NCBI GenBank assembly: GCA_036897095.1
Contig: JAYMSP010000144.1
Coordinates: 1-64,000 of the forward strand
Origin: Plantago elongata
Lineage: Eukaryota > Streptophyta > Magnoliopsida > Lamiales > Plantaginaceae
Length of the DNA stretch: 64,000 bases
Reading direction: 5' to 3'
Both the position numbers and the translations under genes were made by a program. Positions 47,050-64,000 of this stretch are shown here, piece after piece. How positions within the stretch are numbered: the first letter of the stretch is position 1; each line of letters opens with the position of its first letter. The notes below the pieces were generated by a model that was not told the origin of the DNA, made no database searches, and saw nothing but the letters and a program-made list of their open reading frames with translations.

Positions 47050-49283
47050 CTACAGCTCAGAGTCATCTATGGTTTTCTCAATGATGTCAATACAAGATCC
47101 CACAGATTTTCCCTCAGACATGGCATCTGCAAGCGCTGCACGAGTTTTCTCAAGGCGACGTAGGATCAAGACTGTATTTAGCACTGCCCATCTCACTTGA
47201 CCATCAGTCTTTTTCTGGGTAAATCCCAAGCTCTTGAGTAATCTGTCCAACTATTGAGCAAAAGTGCCAGGATGAGTTATTAAAGCTTACATTTCAGGAG
47301 AATAAACTTGGAGTATAGACATAGAAATCGTTTCACATGATTCTGGAAAAAGTTCTCAAATTTGATAATGCAGAACCTAACTGACAGTGAAAATATGATC
47401 TATCTATATGACAACAAAAAACCAGGAACAAGTTGTTTTGTAAAGGCTCATTTGAGAGGCATACTTGAATTCATCGAACTTGAAGGGAATCCAGATTCTA
47501 AAATCAAGTAAAATCATCTACGAAGGCTAGCCTATAAGCTCGTGAGCCTTATGTTCTACATCTGTCGTAGTAATTTAAAAGAGCTTTGGAAAAATGAAAT
47601 ACCGTATTTATGTCTGAGAGACCTCCCTCCGCACCACCAAATAGTATATATTCGGTTGCCACACCTGCTAGAGCGATGCATGAGAACCTGTTCAATGTCT
47701 GAAAAGGACAAACATTGGATTGGTAACTTCATGTACTCATAACTTGTAAATAGTGGAGTGATAATTGTGCAATATCAAAGTGAAGGGGTGTACCGTGGCA
47801 GATACTGTTCCTTTGTTCACCTGCAGTATTTGGAAAAAAACGTTCAGAGAACGAATCGCTCATTTGTTATGTTTATCAAACAGGGTAAGGAAATTTCTGA
47901 TACTGATCAAGTTCAAAATGAGAAAGCAAAATTCATATCACCTCCTCAAGAAACTCGAAGTCCACAAAGGCAGTGCCTGCTTGAACATTAAGTGATCCTT
48001 CCTTCTTGAAGGCATCCAAACTGGTGAGCGTGTATCCCCTTGGCAGGATACCGAGCAAATAAGCCATCAAGAAATGGCCAGCCTCGTGCTAAGTACATAA
48101 AATTATAATATGTCAGCAGCAGAATGAATAATGTCAAGGCATACAACTAAATGTTCAAAAAGTGCAGTCATATCGCATACTGTTGGATACAAAATTCTTA
48201 CTTGAATGACTCGGTTATGGTACTTTTTGCTTAACGAGTGGCCTAGTGTATCGAGAACCAAAAAGTTCAGCCCACCATTGAAATAGACCTACGCAAGATC
48301 ACTTTAAAGCAATTCATAAATTATACATTCATCTAACTGTGAAAATTCCATGAAACAAGTGATCAATGTTTAGAAACAGCACGAACCTATTAACAAAACA
48401 CAGCCACAGTGATTATGTGAAGCTACTCTACTTTAGAATGAAATGCTCACCTACCGACTCAATGACTTCCAAAATGAAAAGTTCCTGGTCTACACGATAA
48501 CTAAGTTGAATAATATTCGTATTAATCTTATTTCCAGAAAATGCCTCGAAATCTCAGCATCTGTTAAAACAAAGCGGAAGACGAAATCACAGTTCAGGCA
48601 AGCATACCGCATCAAAGGTCAACAAAAACAACACGCCTAAAGCCGAAAAGAAGAGCTGTTGAGGGCTCAAATCAAACAACTTCCAGGCAGAAACTCCACC
48701 AAACAATGCAGCAGCCTGAATACCTCTCTCTATTGAACCAAGTGTCATATCTACCGGCGAAAGCATAGATGCAGCCTCAATTCCATTCAGTTTCAGTTCA
48801 TCCAAAGTGTACAGCCTCTGAGGAATCTGTAAATAGCATCATCTATTCCTATATTAGATAACAATAATCCACTAATTAGACTGTTCAATAATCAAGACGA
48901 CTAAGTGCATGTTTGCAAATAATTATCTTATATAGATTTTCTGAAGCAGAATCACGGAAAAATGAAAATCATGTTTGCAAAAACAGAACATGATCGCTTC
49001 TAAATTCCAACACAGTTTGTTCTTAGTGTGATACGAAAACCTGACGAGCTGCACCGAAGCAACGAAGACCATAAGGCTTCCCTTGTAAATCCCTGACAAG
49101 AGACAATGCATCTCTGTCATTTCCTTTGCTCAATTCCCTGTCTACTTGCTCAAGCACTACTCGCCTTGCTTCCAAACCGCCTGCAATCGCACTAACCGCC
49201 CTGCATTTTCGTGGAGAAGATGGATACAACAGTATGCTTATGGCTCCCATTTTACCAAAGGTTCCATGAGTATTGTATAGCAT
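47050..49283 (-). CDS. M41 (FtsH-like) metalloprotease homologue without AAA domain, plastid-type
   Basis: The gene encodes a peptidase-M41-like protein related to the plant 'stress regulated protein'/VIR3 group, probably in chloroplast membranes. Seven exons, in order: 49283-49041, 48826-48608, 48288-48202, 48088-47942, 47820-47794, 47698-47603, 47250-47050; total 1020 nt (339 aa). Exon 5 is only 27 nt (VNKGTVSAT). The N-terminus is Ser/Arg-rich and probably a transit peptide; a Met 11 codons in (MGAISILLYPSSPRK) is the likelier start. A hydrophobic segment lies near 140 (QQLFFSALGVLFLLTFDA). The zinc motif HEAGHFLMAYLLG begins at 184 and keeps both His and the Glu. No AAA ATPase module precedes it, so ATP-driven unfolding must come from a partner, if the protein is a protease at all. 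Confidence 0.85.
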
Positions 49284-51595
49284 TTAATTATTTATCAGAC
49301 CTTCGTTTTGTTTTTCTGTTTTTTTCTTCTTAAGTGTGTTTTGTTTCTGTTACAGCCACACAAGAGGCAGAGGATAGGATAATTAGCGGGAAGTAGATTA
49401 CAATTAACTACTTTTAGTTTTTTAGGAGTTTTTGGTAAATTACCCATACAACTTTTGCTAAAAGTGGAATTAGTAATTGCTCCTGGGTTTTGTTATAAAA
49501 TGCAAATTAGCCCCTTGAACATGAAGGCTAATGGCTTATCATCAAGCATATAAGTCGGATGTACATTTGTAAACTTATGTTATGTGAATGGAGAATTAGT
49601 TTATAAGCTTGATGATATAATAAACTCAGTTCATGTTTTTTGTTAAATGAAGAAGATAATGATAGTCTATAAACTAATCATGTATAAGAATTTATTCTGG
49701 TTATATACATTAGAAAAAATTAACTTCTTCTTTAATCTTTATTTTACAAACCAGGTAAACTTTCAGACAATAGTTTACTAAACAGGGAAGTGTTCAGCTT
49801 AATACTAAAGTTCAAAATTTCATGTTAAAAGCCATTTTAATATTTTCATAGCTTAGTGTTTAATTATATACCAATCAATTATGTATAAATTTAATCCTCC
49901 CTTGACAACAAATTGACTCAGAATCGGGTCATGGAGAAGGGATCATGTGCCATAAACCCCTAATTTGGGCAGAGAGGCGTCGGAGGACATTTTAGAGAGA
50001 ATTGCATTTTACGTCCTCTAAGTCATAGTCTCTTTGATTTTGGTCCTAATTTTTTAAATTTTGCACATTTCATCCTCAATTTCATATTGTGCTCCGTATA
50101 ATGTACGTATTTGGTCCCCTTACCTCATACAAAAGCCTACAACGCCAAATCACTCCAAATTATCGTCACATCGTTATTTAAAATTAATTTCACTTTATGT
50201 GTTCTTCTTCTTCCTACTCCTCCTTTAAGACTCCATTGCAGAGTAAAATTCCATGATCATGGAGCTTCAATTTTTATGGATTATTAGAACAATGATATCA
50301 TCTTCATAATTCCAACGTGCTATATCTACAACTCCAAAGAATTCACTTCTCTAATCTTCTTCCCCACATTCATTTTTCATATTTTTTTTAAAAAAATTCT
50401 TCCATGGAACATAGAAGCTGGATGGAAGCTCTGCCGAAGCTTCCAAGCTCAGACTATGGAAGCTTCCATGACGAACATGCAAGCTCCAACAGTGGAGCTT
50501 CCTATCCCATGGAAGCTCGAGCTTAATGGAAGTAATTTGAAAAAAAGAATTAATTCACAATTTTGAAGATCTTTTTATTAATATTTTAATATTATTTAAG
50601 TTGAATTCAGATTTAATTTTCTTTTTTATGCTTAAAAATATTTTTGTTTAATTTATTTTTTAGGTTTTCATTTTTTTATTTTAATTTTAACGTTTGTTAA
50701 ATGAGAATACAATTAGAATTAATGAGATCTCGACATGTGTCCAATTAAATATATTTGGGGGAAATTGAAGATCGTATTTACAAAATATAAAAATCAAAAT
50801 CAAAATTGAATTGGAACGGCGACTAAAATTGTAACTCTTTCTTGGACATTTTATAAACAATTTAAGGTTATTTGCATAGAAAGCACAACCATTAATTATG
50901 TTTAGTGTAGCTTACTTGTAAGTTGCAACCATCCCAAATCAGGTGGCTCTACTTTCAAAGTGTGCACCTATTTTGATATTTGTACATGTCATGAATCCCG
51001 AATTTCTTTTTAATTTTATTCTATGCCATATATTGCAAAATGTTGATCAAGTCGTCTAACATAGCCACCAAAGTCCAAATTATGTTAGTTATTGCCTACA
51101 AAGTCCACTTTTCTGTACTCGACTTGAATGCCAGCTGATACCTGTGGACGCAAATTCTCCATTTTTTTTCTTTAAAGAAAATGAAAGAAAGTTCAGTTTT
51201 GGTTGTTATAAATTTTAACATCCCCAGTAAAATAGTTTGGCTAAGCACTGTCTTGTAAATTTTAAGGTCGACTCTTCCAACTGCTTTTTACTTTCACAAA
51301 AGTTGAACACGAAGACATGACCTCGATTAAGTTAACTCAAATTCGGAGACATGTAGTTGTCCGTCTCTCTGAAATTAGACATTGCTTTTCTTTTTGAGGA
51401 AACCAAACTTACTTCAATTTACCAAACTTCACTAGTAGTCCAAGTCAGACCTGAAAGTGAAAAAAACAAAGAAAGATCACATAAAAGGCAATTAAGAGCA
51501 CCGACTGTACAAAACAATATAGTACACCAAGTCACCGAGACCCAAGCCCCATTTCCCATACACAACTTGCAAAGCAACCAAAATCAAGAAAAGCA
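49284..51595. other. Long AT-rich spacer, repeats but no gene
   Basis: The first 100 bases are the M41 leader and promoter. Around 49540-49800 there is a MITE-like stretch ending gtttactaaacaggg. At 50400-50530 the word ggaagct(t/c) recurs about eight times in both orientations. From 49990 to 50860 the DNA may be one degenerate non-autonomous element (tttggtcctaattttttaa near the left), but ends are not clear. No coding frame is supported. Confidence 0.45.
50400..50530. repeat. Cluster of ggaagctt-type words
   Basis: The words ggaagct, agcttcc and caagctc occur repeatedly in both orientations (for example atggaagcttccatg, a perfect palindrome at 50456-50470). This gives local hairpin potential. 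No gene is associated. Confidence 0.6.
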
Positions 51596-51976
51596 ATGAA
51601 GGAGTATAATGACTCAAGATCCAGCAATTCTTCTTACAAAGATATCAGAGTGCAAATGGACAACAACAGCAACAGTTATTACAAGACTGGAATGCAAGAT
51701 CTACGGTGTTACAGCGCCTCGTATGCCTCCGCCGGGCAGATGGACGTCGTGGTGGCAGCAGGCGGCGGTGGAGGAGAGCAGTGGAAGTTCAAGAAAGGGA
51801 AATCGATAAGCGGCGTGATTTCGAAGAACTGGAACTTGAATGATCCTGAAGTTCAGAGGAAGAAGAGGGTTGCTGGATATAAGGTTTACACCGTTGAAGG
51901 TAAAGTCAAAGGCTCTGTCAAGAAGAGCTTCAGGTGGCTTAAACAGAAGTGTTCTCTGATCATTCCCGGCAAGTGA
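51596..51976 (+). CDS. DUF3511 family protein
   Basis: A single exon of 126 aa. DUF3511 proteins are small, plant-specific and of unknown function. The N-terminal half is polar and Ser/Asn/Tyr-rich, with a five-Gly run. The conserved C-terminal domain runs from about residue 70: GVISKNWNLNDPEVQRKKRV, then AGYKVYTVEGKVKGSVKKSF and RWLKQKCS. It is strongly basic. The start chosen is the first Met of the frame; upstream sequence is AT-rich with no splice acceptor that would extend the frame. Confidence 0.92.
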   Translation: MKEYNDSRSSNSSYKDIRVQMDNNSNSYYKTGMQDLRCYSASYASAGQMDVVVAAGGGGGEQWKFKKGKSISGVISKNWNLNDPEVQRKKRVAGYKVYTVEGKVKGSVKKSFRWLKQKCSLIIPGK

Positions 51977-53446
51977 GATTCATGTAATTAATAGTATGCT
52001 GCTGCTAAATTTGTTTCTACTTCATTACTTGGTTTTCAGTTTTGGTTACTGGTTTGAATTGGTAAGGGATTATTGTATGGACTATGGAGTTGGGTCCTCT
52101 CTGACAGAAGGATCTGCCTCCATCGTTCTGTTCATATATTATAAACTGTATGATCAAACTATGAATATATTAGCTTCCGTCATTATGTCTTTCTGAGTTC
52201 CTGCTTAGTTCATATAATTTCATCGCATCTAAAAAGTTTGAACTATGAAATATATTCATTTATATTAACTTTTCAATACGGATTATGCATATACTTTTAT
52301 ACTTCGTCTAGGTAAGTGTTTTATCCTACATAGTGTCCTAAGACTTTAGGAAGCATTGATCAACAAAAGAGATGCAGTATACACAAATAAGGAAGAAGAT
52401 GGGAAGAAATATCAAATGGTAGGTTTGAACTTCAATCCAGACTCAGCTTACAGTTAATACACTTATGCTGTAATTTTCAAGAGTACAGAACACACGAATC
52501 ACCACGATAACTTTAAAGTACCCGATGTAATGTTAAAGATTCAGGCACTAATTGATTGCGTGATACATGCAAATTTCAAATGGTTTATGGACACTTTGTT
52601 TAGTTGCCGCCTAGCTAAGCTAAAATCCAGCCAGTTACGACTACACTTCAAATACACTACGAGTCAAAAAAGTTCACTGAACATTATTGATTCAGATTAG
52701 CCCAAGTCTTCAAGTCTTTAAACCGTGAAGTCATGCCCATAAATGGATATTGGGTTAGAGTGATTCCTAATAAACAACGAAAGGATGATGAAATTACAAG
52801 GAAACATGTAGGCAAACAAATATTGACTATCAACGAGGTAAAAGAGCTAGGAGAGGTATATAGGTTCAGATTGAGTAAATCTAAAGCAAGTTCATCTAAC
52901 ATTCTAACTCGATAATAGTCTTGAGTGAAATCTAAACAAACTGGCAAAAACAAGTCTCAATACGTCAGGTAATAGAATAACCACAGTAAATACACCAAGC
53001 TGATCGGCTATTCAAGTATTAAAACATGATTACAATTGGAATAATAATTATAATAATCCAAAACTCATCGTCAGCACCCAAGCTTGAATGTCAAGACCTG
53101 GTAATAATTGTATTTGGGGGGCCAGTAATCCAAATGCAAATGTTTACAATCCAGGAACACTCAAGACAAGGTAGAATACTGGGATACCCAAAATGTAAGG
53201 AAAGGAAGGGCACATGGAATTAAAGACCCACGCCTCTACGACCCAGTTGTATGGACACACTTCACCTTCTCAGTATGTGGTAAATGTTTTTATAAATTAT
53301 ACATCATCCTGTCAATAAGTACTAACAACTGATTCCTGAATTTTAGTTTCAATTTTGTCCCAAAGAAGCTTGCCAAAATCCATAATCTTACCTGATGTCT
53401 CACACATTGCAATGATTTACAAGGAAATGTGGTGCGCTACATTAAC
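51977..53446. other. Spacer: DUF3511 3'UTR and CK1 3'UTR
   Basis: Convergent 3' ends. The CK1 3'UTR probably covers about 53000-53446. Between, AT-rich DNA with no gene that I can support; the open frames at 52684-52953 look random. Confidence 0.5.
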
Positions 53447-58300
<4,854 letters not shown>

Positions 58301-59235
58301 TGAAAACCCTAGCTCTCAGTTTTCACACAGCAGTCAGAATTCATTAGCAATCAAATCAGACCAGCTCGATTCGATCAATTGAGTCGTTGCGAAGGGGAAC
58401 GAAGAAGCTTCAGAACACCTCTTTTTTTGGTAGTGCCTCTTTTTCTGTGGGTATGAAATGGACTGTCTATTGTTTTTTGCGTGCAAGTCTGTTTGTTTCT
58501 TAAACCGTTTCGTCGTCGTTTTAGTGAAAATGGTGTGGGAGAGTGTGAGAGACGCGTTGGGTTTGCGAATGGTGTAAAGTTCGCATTTTCGGGATAATGG
58601 AATGAGAATGGTGCAAGGTGCATTGGATTGGGTTCTTCGCTGCTTATAAATGACGCGCGTGACGTGGTGGGAAAGTTATTACCACGTGGTCCACGTGGCA
58701 TTTTCGTCTTTTTGAGAATGTGACAAGAATTTCCTTTTGTCTCGTCCCAACTGAAATTGAGTTTGTGTATAAGTATATAAAAAGTTCGATTTTAATGAAA
58801 AGTTGAACGCTCAATTGGTATAACAAACAATTCATTTTCGGTAACCAAATTGTTCCGTATAAATTGTAGTAAATTTCCAATTTTTCAGTGCAATAGTAAA
58901 TAATATTAAATTAGTGTAATCTATATAATAATGTTAGGCATTTGTATTTGAAAGTATATATTTCTTAATATTTTAAACAGGTAAGACTTTCATAAGAACT
59001 AACCAATGTTCTAAACTATGAATTTGAATTGAATAATAGAGTTGATAAATCTTAAGTAAAGTTTAATTTTTTTTATGTATTTAGTATTGAATTGTGATAG
59101 TTATAATGTTTATAGACGGGTATTTAATAGTTAAAGTTTAATCGTTGATTAATGAAAAACAAATATAAAAAATTGATAAAACTCAAGTCGAATATCATAG
59201 TGAAGGGTTGAGAAACAAACATATCTCATAAGAAA
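58301..59235. other. CK1 5' leader, promoter and spacer
   Basis: Holds the CK1 5'UTR (telobox aaaccctag at 58304-58312) and promoter, with ccacgtgg at 58682-58689 and a second cacgtggca at 58691-58699, the G-box core recognised by bHLH and bZIP factors. Beyond 58750 the DNA is AT-rich with no gene before the CACTA element. Confidence 0.6.
58681..58700. promoter_or_regulatory. Two adjacent G-box (CACGTG) motifs
   Basis: ccacgtgg at 58682-58689 and ccacgtggca at 58690-58699 give two CACGTG palindromes within 20 bp. They lie about 390 bp upstream of the CK1 start codon, in its proximal promoter. G-boxes respond to light, ABA and jasmonate regulators in plants. Function here is inferred only. 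Confidence 0.6.
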
Positions 59236-59267
59236 TTGCTACTTCAGTTCAAATCTAAAATGAGATA

Positions 59268-60485
59268 TACAAAGGTAAGTCTGAGAGATCAATGGTCAAT
59301 ACTTATGTTCGAGAGGAAGCTGCAACCTTTTGCTCCTATTACTTTGGAGATGACGCATTTGCAAAGGCATCTACACCAGCTAGAAATGTTGATACGTTCG
59401 AAATTCGAGAGGATGATGATCTAGCTATTTATGTTCTTAGAAAGTCAGGGAGAGCTAAGGGGAAACTATGTATAATGTATTGGAGTGATGAGAGGGAGTT
59501 CAACGCAACACACTATTACGTCCTCTCTAATTGTGCTGAAATTGAAAATTATATGGCGATTTTTGCTGGGTAAGTATCTAATTCATTAATAAATATAATG
59601 TATTACTTCACAATAAATTTGTAACTCTAAATAATAATATATAATGCATGTTATCCTCTCAGCAGTATATTCAAATAGCGTTGTCTTGCAAAGAATCCAA
59701 TTATGGCATATGATGAAATTGAAAACCTGCTAGACGAAAAGTTGCCTGATTAATTTCTAGATTGGTTTAGGAACTATGTTCGGGATTCTGTGAATGAAGT
59801 CACATGTCTTTACTTAGAGTCTCGCTGAGGGTCCATTAAGAGTTGCCCACACTAGATTGGTTTAGGAACTATGTTCGGGATTTTGTGAATGAAGTCACAT
59901 GTCTTTACTTAGAGTCTCGCTGAGGGTCCATTAAGAGTTGCCCACACATTCCCATCATACATAGTGAACTGTCTGAGATTTTACACAAATTCTAACACAT
60001 CCATGTCCACAAGCAATTCTAGGGTGTGTGTGAAGTGGGCTGATCAAACTTCATCAGAAGATAACTTTGATTTTTACGGAAAGCTGAAAAGAATTATTCG
60101 ACTAGAATATGAAAGATTGCTTTTGAAAAGAACATTACTATTTGACGTCGACTGGTATGATCCCACTCCAGCTGGATCTAAGGTGTACAAGGAGTACGAA
60201 ATGGTTGAGATTAACCATATGAAGAGGTACTGTAGTAAATACGAACCATTTATCCTGGTTGATCAAGCATGCCAGGTCGTTTACTTTGAATATCCAAGCC
60301 TAAAACGATATAAGGTGGACTGGTTAGATGCTATACATATACAAGCACGCTCCAGGGTAGAGTATATTCACAAAGACAAATCAGTTACCAACTTGTATCA
60401 AGGAGAGTCTATTGATGATACAGCTAGGAATCATGTACATGCAACTACTGAATACATACAGTTAAATGACGATGAATATGTATAA
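59268..60485 (+). pseudogene. TNP2-type CACTA transposase, C-terminal part
   Basis: The first piece (59292-59573) has REEAATFCSYYFGDDAFA, matching the end of the DUF4218 region, and WSDEREFNATHYYVLSNCAE. After an intron-like gap the next piece (59964-60485) is a DUF4216 domain: LLFDVDWYDPTPAGSKV, EPFILVDQACQVVYFEYPSL. The N-terminal transposase core with the catalytic residues is absent. A 95-bp tandem duplication (59758-59947) with in-frame stops (TGA and TAA class) lies between the two pieces, so no intact product is made. Confidence 0.85.
59758..59947 (+). repeat. 95-bp nearly perfect tandem duplication in TNP2 remnant
   Basis: Copies at 59758-59852 and 59853-59947 differ at one base (gattctgtg against gattttgtg). 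The unit begins tagattggtttaggaact and ends agttgcccacac. The near identity indicates a recent event. Confidence 0.95.
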
Positions 60486-60655
60486 CTGATGGCAACAAGG
60501 AAGAGGGTATGTGTGCATTGTAGGTTATTTATATATTTGATGCTATATGCTGAATATCCTAACATGTTGTGTTTTAGTACTTATGCAATGTGCATGTTTT
60601 ACTTCACTATTTTATGTTATATGTTTACTAATAAAATTTTCTTTTTAATTGTCAT

Positions 60656-62906
<2,251 letters not shown>

Positions 62907-63132
62907 TGATACTATGTCATATTATTCTAGTACATTGAACTCTTCTACTATGTTAGGATACTTGAACTTCTGTACGAATATGTTTACTGTGATGAATTTC
63001 TTTTATTATGATATTTTATAAACTTTCTCATTCAATTGGAATGTCTTTTATTTATAATTATTTTGGGTGACATAACAGGTGAAAATCGACTGATCAGATA
63101 CTGAAAATAAAAAAAAATTCAAATAATTCTAG

Positions 63133-63543
63133 GTTTTAGCAACGGATAAGGATTATCCGTCGTTAAAACCACGAATTAGGGAGAACTTCCATAATTCATT
63201 TTAGCAACGGATAATCCTTATCCATCGCTAAATGTAATGACAAATAAGGCTTATCTGTCGTTACGACTGACAGACTTATAATGACGGATAAGTCTTACCC
63301 GCCGTTATGATTTACTGGCGGATTAAATTATCCGTCAGTAATCTAATGATGGATAAGTTTAATCCAACGTTAGTGGTTAACGGTCCACTAACAACGGATT
63401 AGACATTATCCGTTGTTAAAAGTAACGATGAATAATATAATCCGGCGTTACGGATCTAACAATGCACGTTTTAACAACGGGCATCTTATTCGTTGTTAGT
63501 CGACGGATCAGGAGGGATTTAACAACGGATTTTTTGTCGTGAT
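63133..63543. repeat. Subterminal palindrome array of the CACTA element
   Basis: About nine units of 28-35 bp follow the pattern aacggataa..ttatccgttgtt, each an imperfect palindrome (for example acggataaggattatccgt at 63142-63160). They end at the terminus ttttttgtcgtg. Such subterminal repeats are binding sites for TNPA-type proteins in En/Spm elements. Confidence 0.85.
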
Positions 63544-64000
63544 AGTTAAATATGTTATGTCATTTATTATGAGTACGTATAATATAGATATTTTAAGTGA
63601 TGTTTAGTATAATTGTAACGTTTGATGTGGTTCATCTATTATTGTATACTATGTTCACAAATTACTATCACATCGCATTCCTAATATATAAAAATTTGTA
63701 AAAGTTTAAGTTTTTGTGAGAGTTATGAGAATCTTGTAATACTATAAACTAATAATTTTGTGCATAAATTGTTGGTTTTTATCTATTTATAAATTATTTA
63801 TTGATAAATATTAATTGTGTGTTGAATATTTTTAGAAAGTACTTTTTGAATTTCAATAGGATATCTTTTTTTAATATTACGAAATAAGTGAGGCAAAATC
63901 ACCTAATCTGAACTAGCAATTTTAACCGTTTTTACTAAACGCATAACACATTATTATATATTTTAAAAAGCTCAACAAATTATGTAAATATAAAATTAGT
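63544..64000. other. AT-rich flank
   Basis: Strongly A/T-rich, with no open frame or repeat I can name. Confidence 0.5.

Noticed and set aside
49990-50860. Whole non-autonomous transposon
   Set aside because: Ends resemble each other only weakly and no target duplication could be defined.
52684-52953. Open frames on both strands near 52.7-52.9 kb
   Set aside because: No domain, no splice context; it sits in the spacer before the CK1 3'UTR.

Overview
This is a gene-dense piece of a eudicot nuclear genome. Genes have many short introns with GT-AG borders, the intergenic DNA is AT-rich and full of small MITEs, and the gene content is ordinary plant housekeeping plus one resistance gene. The R1/late-blight type of NLR and the small LTR/MITE-rich spacers suggest an asterid, perhaps Lamiales, but that is inference and not proven by the sequence.

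Layout. 2465-6443 (-): lycopene epsilon-cyclase in 11 exons (525 aa). About 8080-14160 (+): a decayed L1-type LINE ending some 400 bp before the next gene. 14555-18224 (+): a TRB-type single-Myb/linker-histone telomere-binding protein (278 aa), with a tandemly duplicated intron 1/exon 2 segment. 19310-24045 (+): a CC-NB-ARC-LRR resistance-like gene whose 2-kb intron holds a hAT MITE, a LINE fragment and a long inverted repeat. 24636-26487 (+): a DUF247 membrane-anchored gene whose first exon opens with a Copia-Gag-like domain. 26765-27315: a decayed copy of part of the TRB gene. 27778-27990 (-): MOZART1/GIP1 (70 aa). 33145-35619 (+): a J-domain/DUF3444 protein with a long 5'UTR intron. 36480-38040: a non-coding repeat with a GC-rich tandem array. 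39184-40483 (+): uL18-family (L18p/L5e) ribosomal protein. 41555-46017 (-): PAT17-like DHHC S-acyltransferase (400 aa, 10 exons). 47050-49283 (-): plastid-type M41 (FtsH-like, no AAA) metalloprotease homologue (339 aa, 7 exons). 51596-51976 (+): DUF3511 protein. 53447-58300 (-): casein kinase 1 delta/CKL type (470 aa, 14 exons). About 59250-63543 (+): a 5'-truncated CACTA (En/Spm) transposon with its 3' terminus and an array of subterminal palindromes.

The genes do not form an operon-like pathway; they are independent nuclear genes. For the spliced genes the exon sets given all keep the reading frame (total coding lengths divide by three), which is the main check possible by eye. The most unusual points are the Gag-DUF247 fusion reading frame, the TRB exon duplication with a second TRB-derived fragment 10 kb downstream on the far side of the NLR and DUF247 genes, the long inverted repeat in the NLR intron, the NLR's altered MHD motif, and the two structured repeat arrays (about 36960-37830 and 63138-63543).
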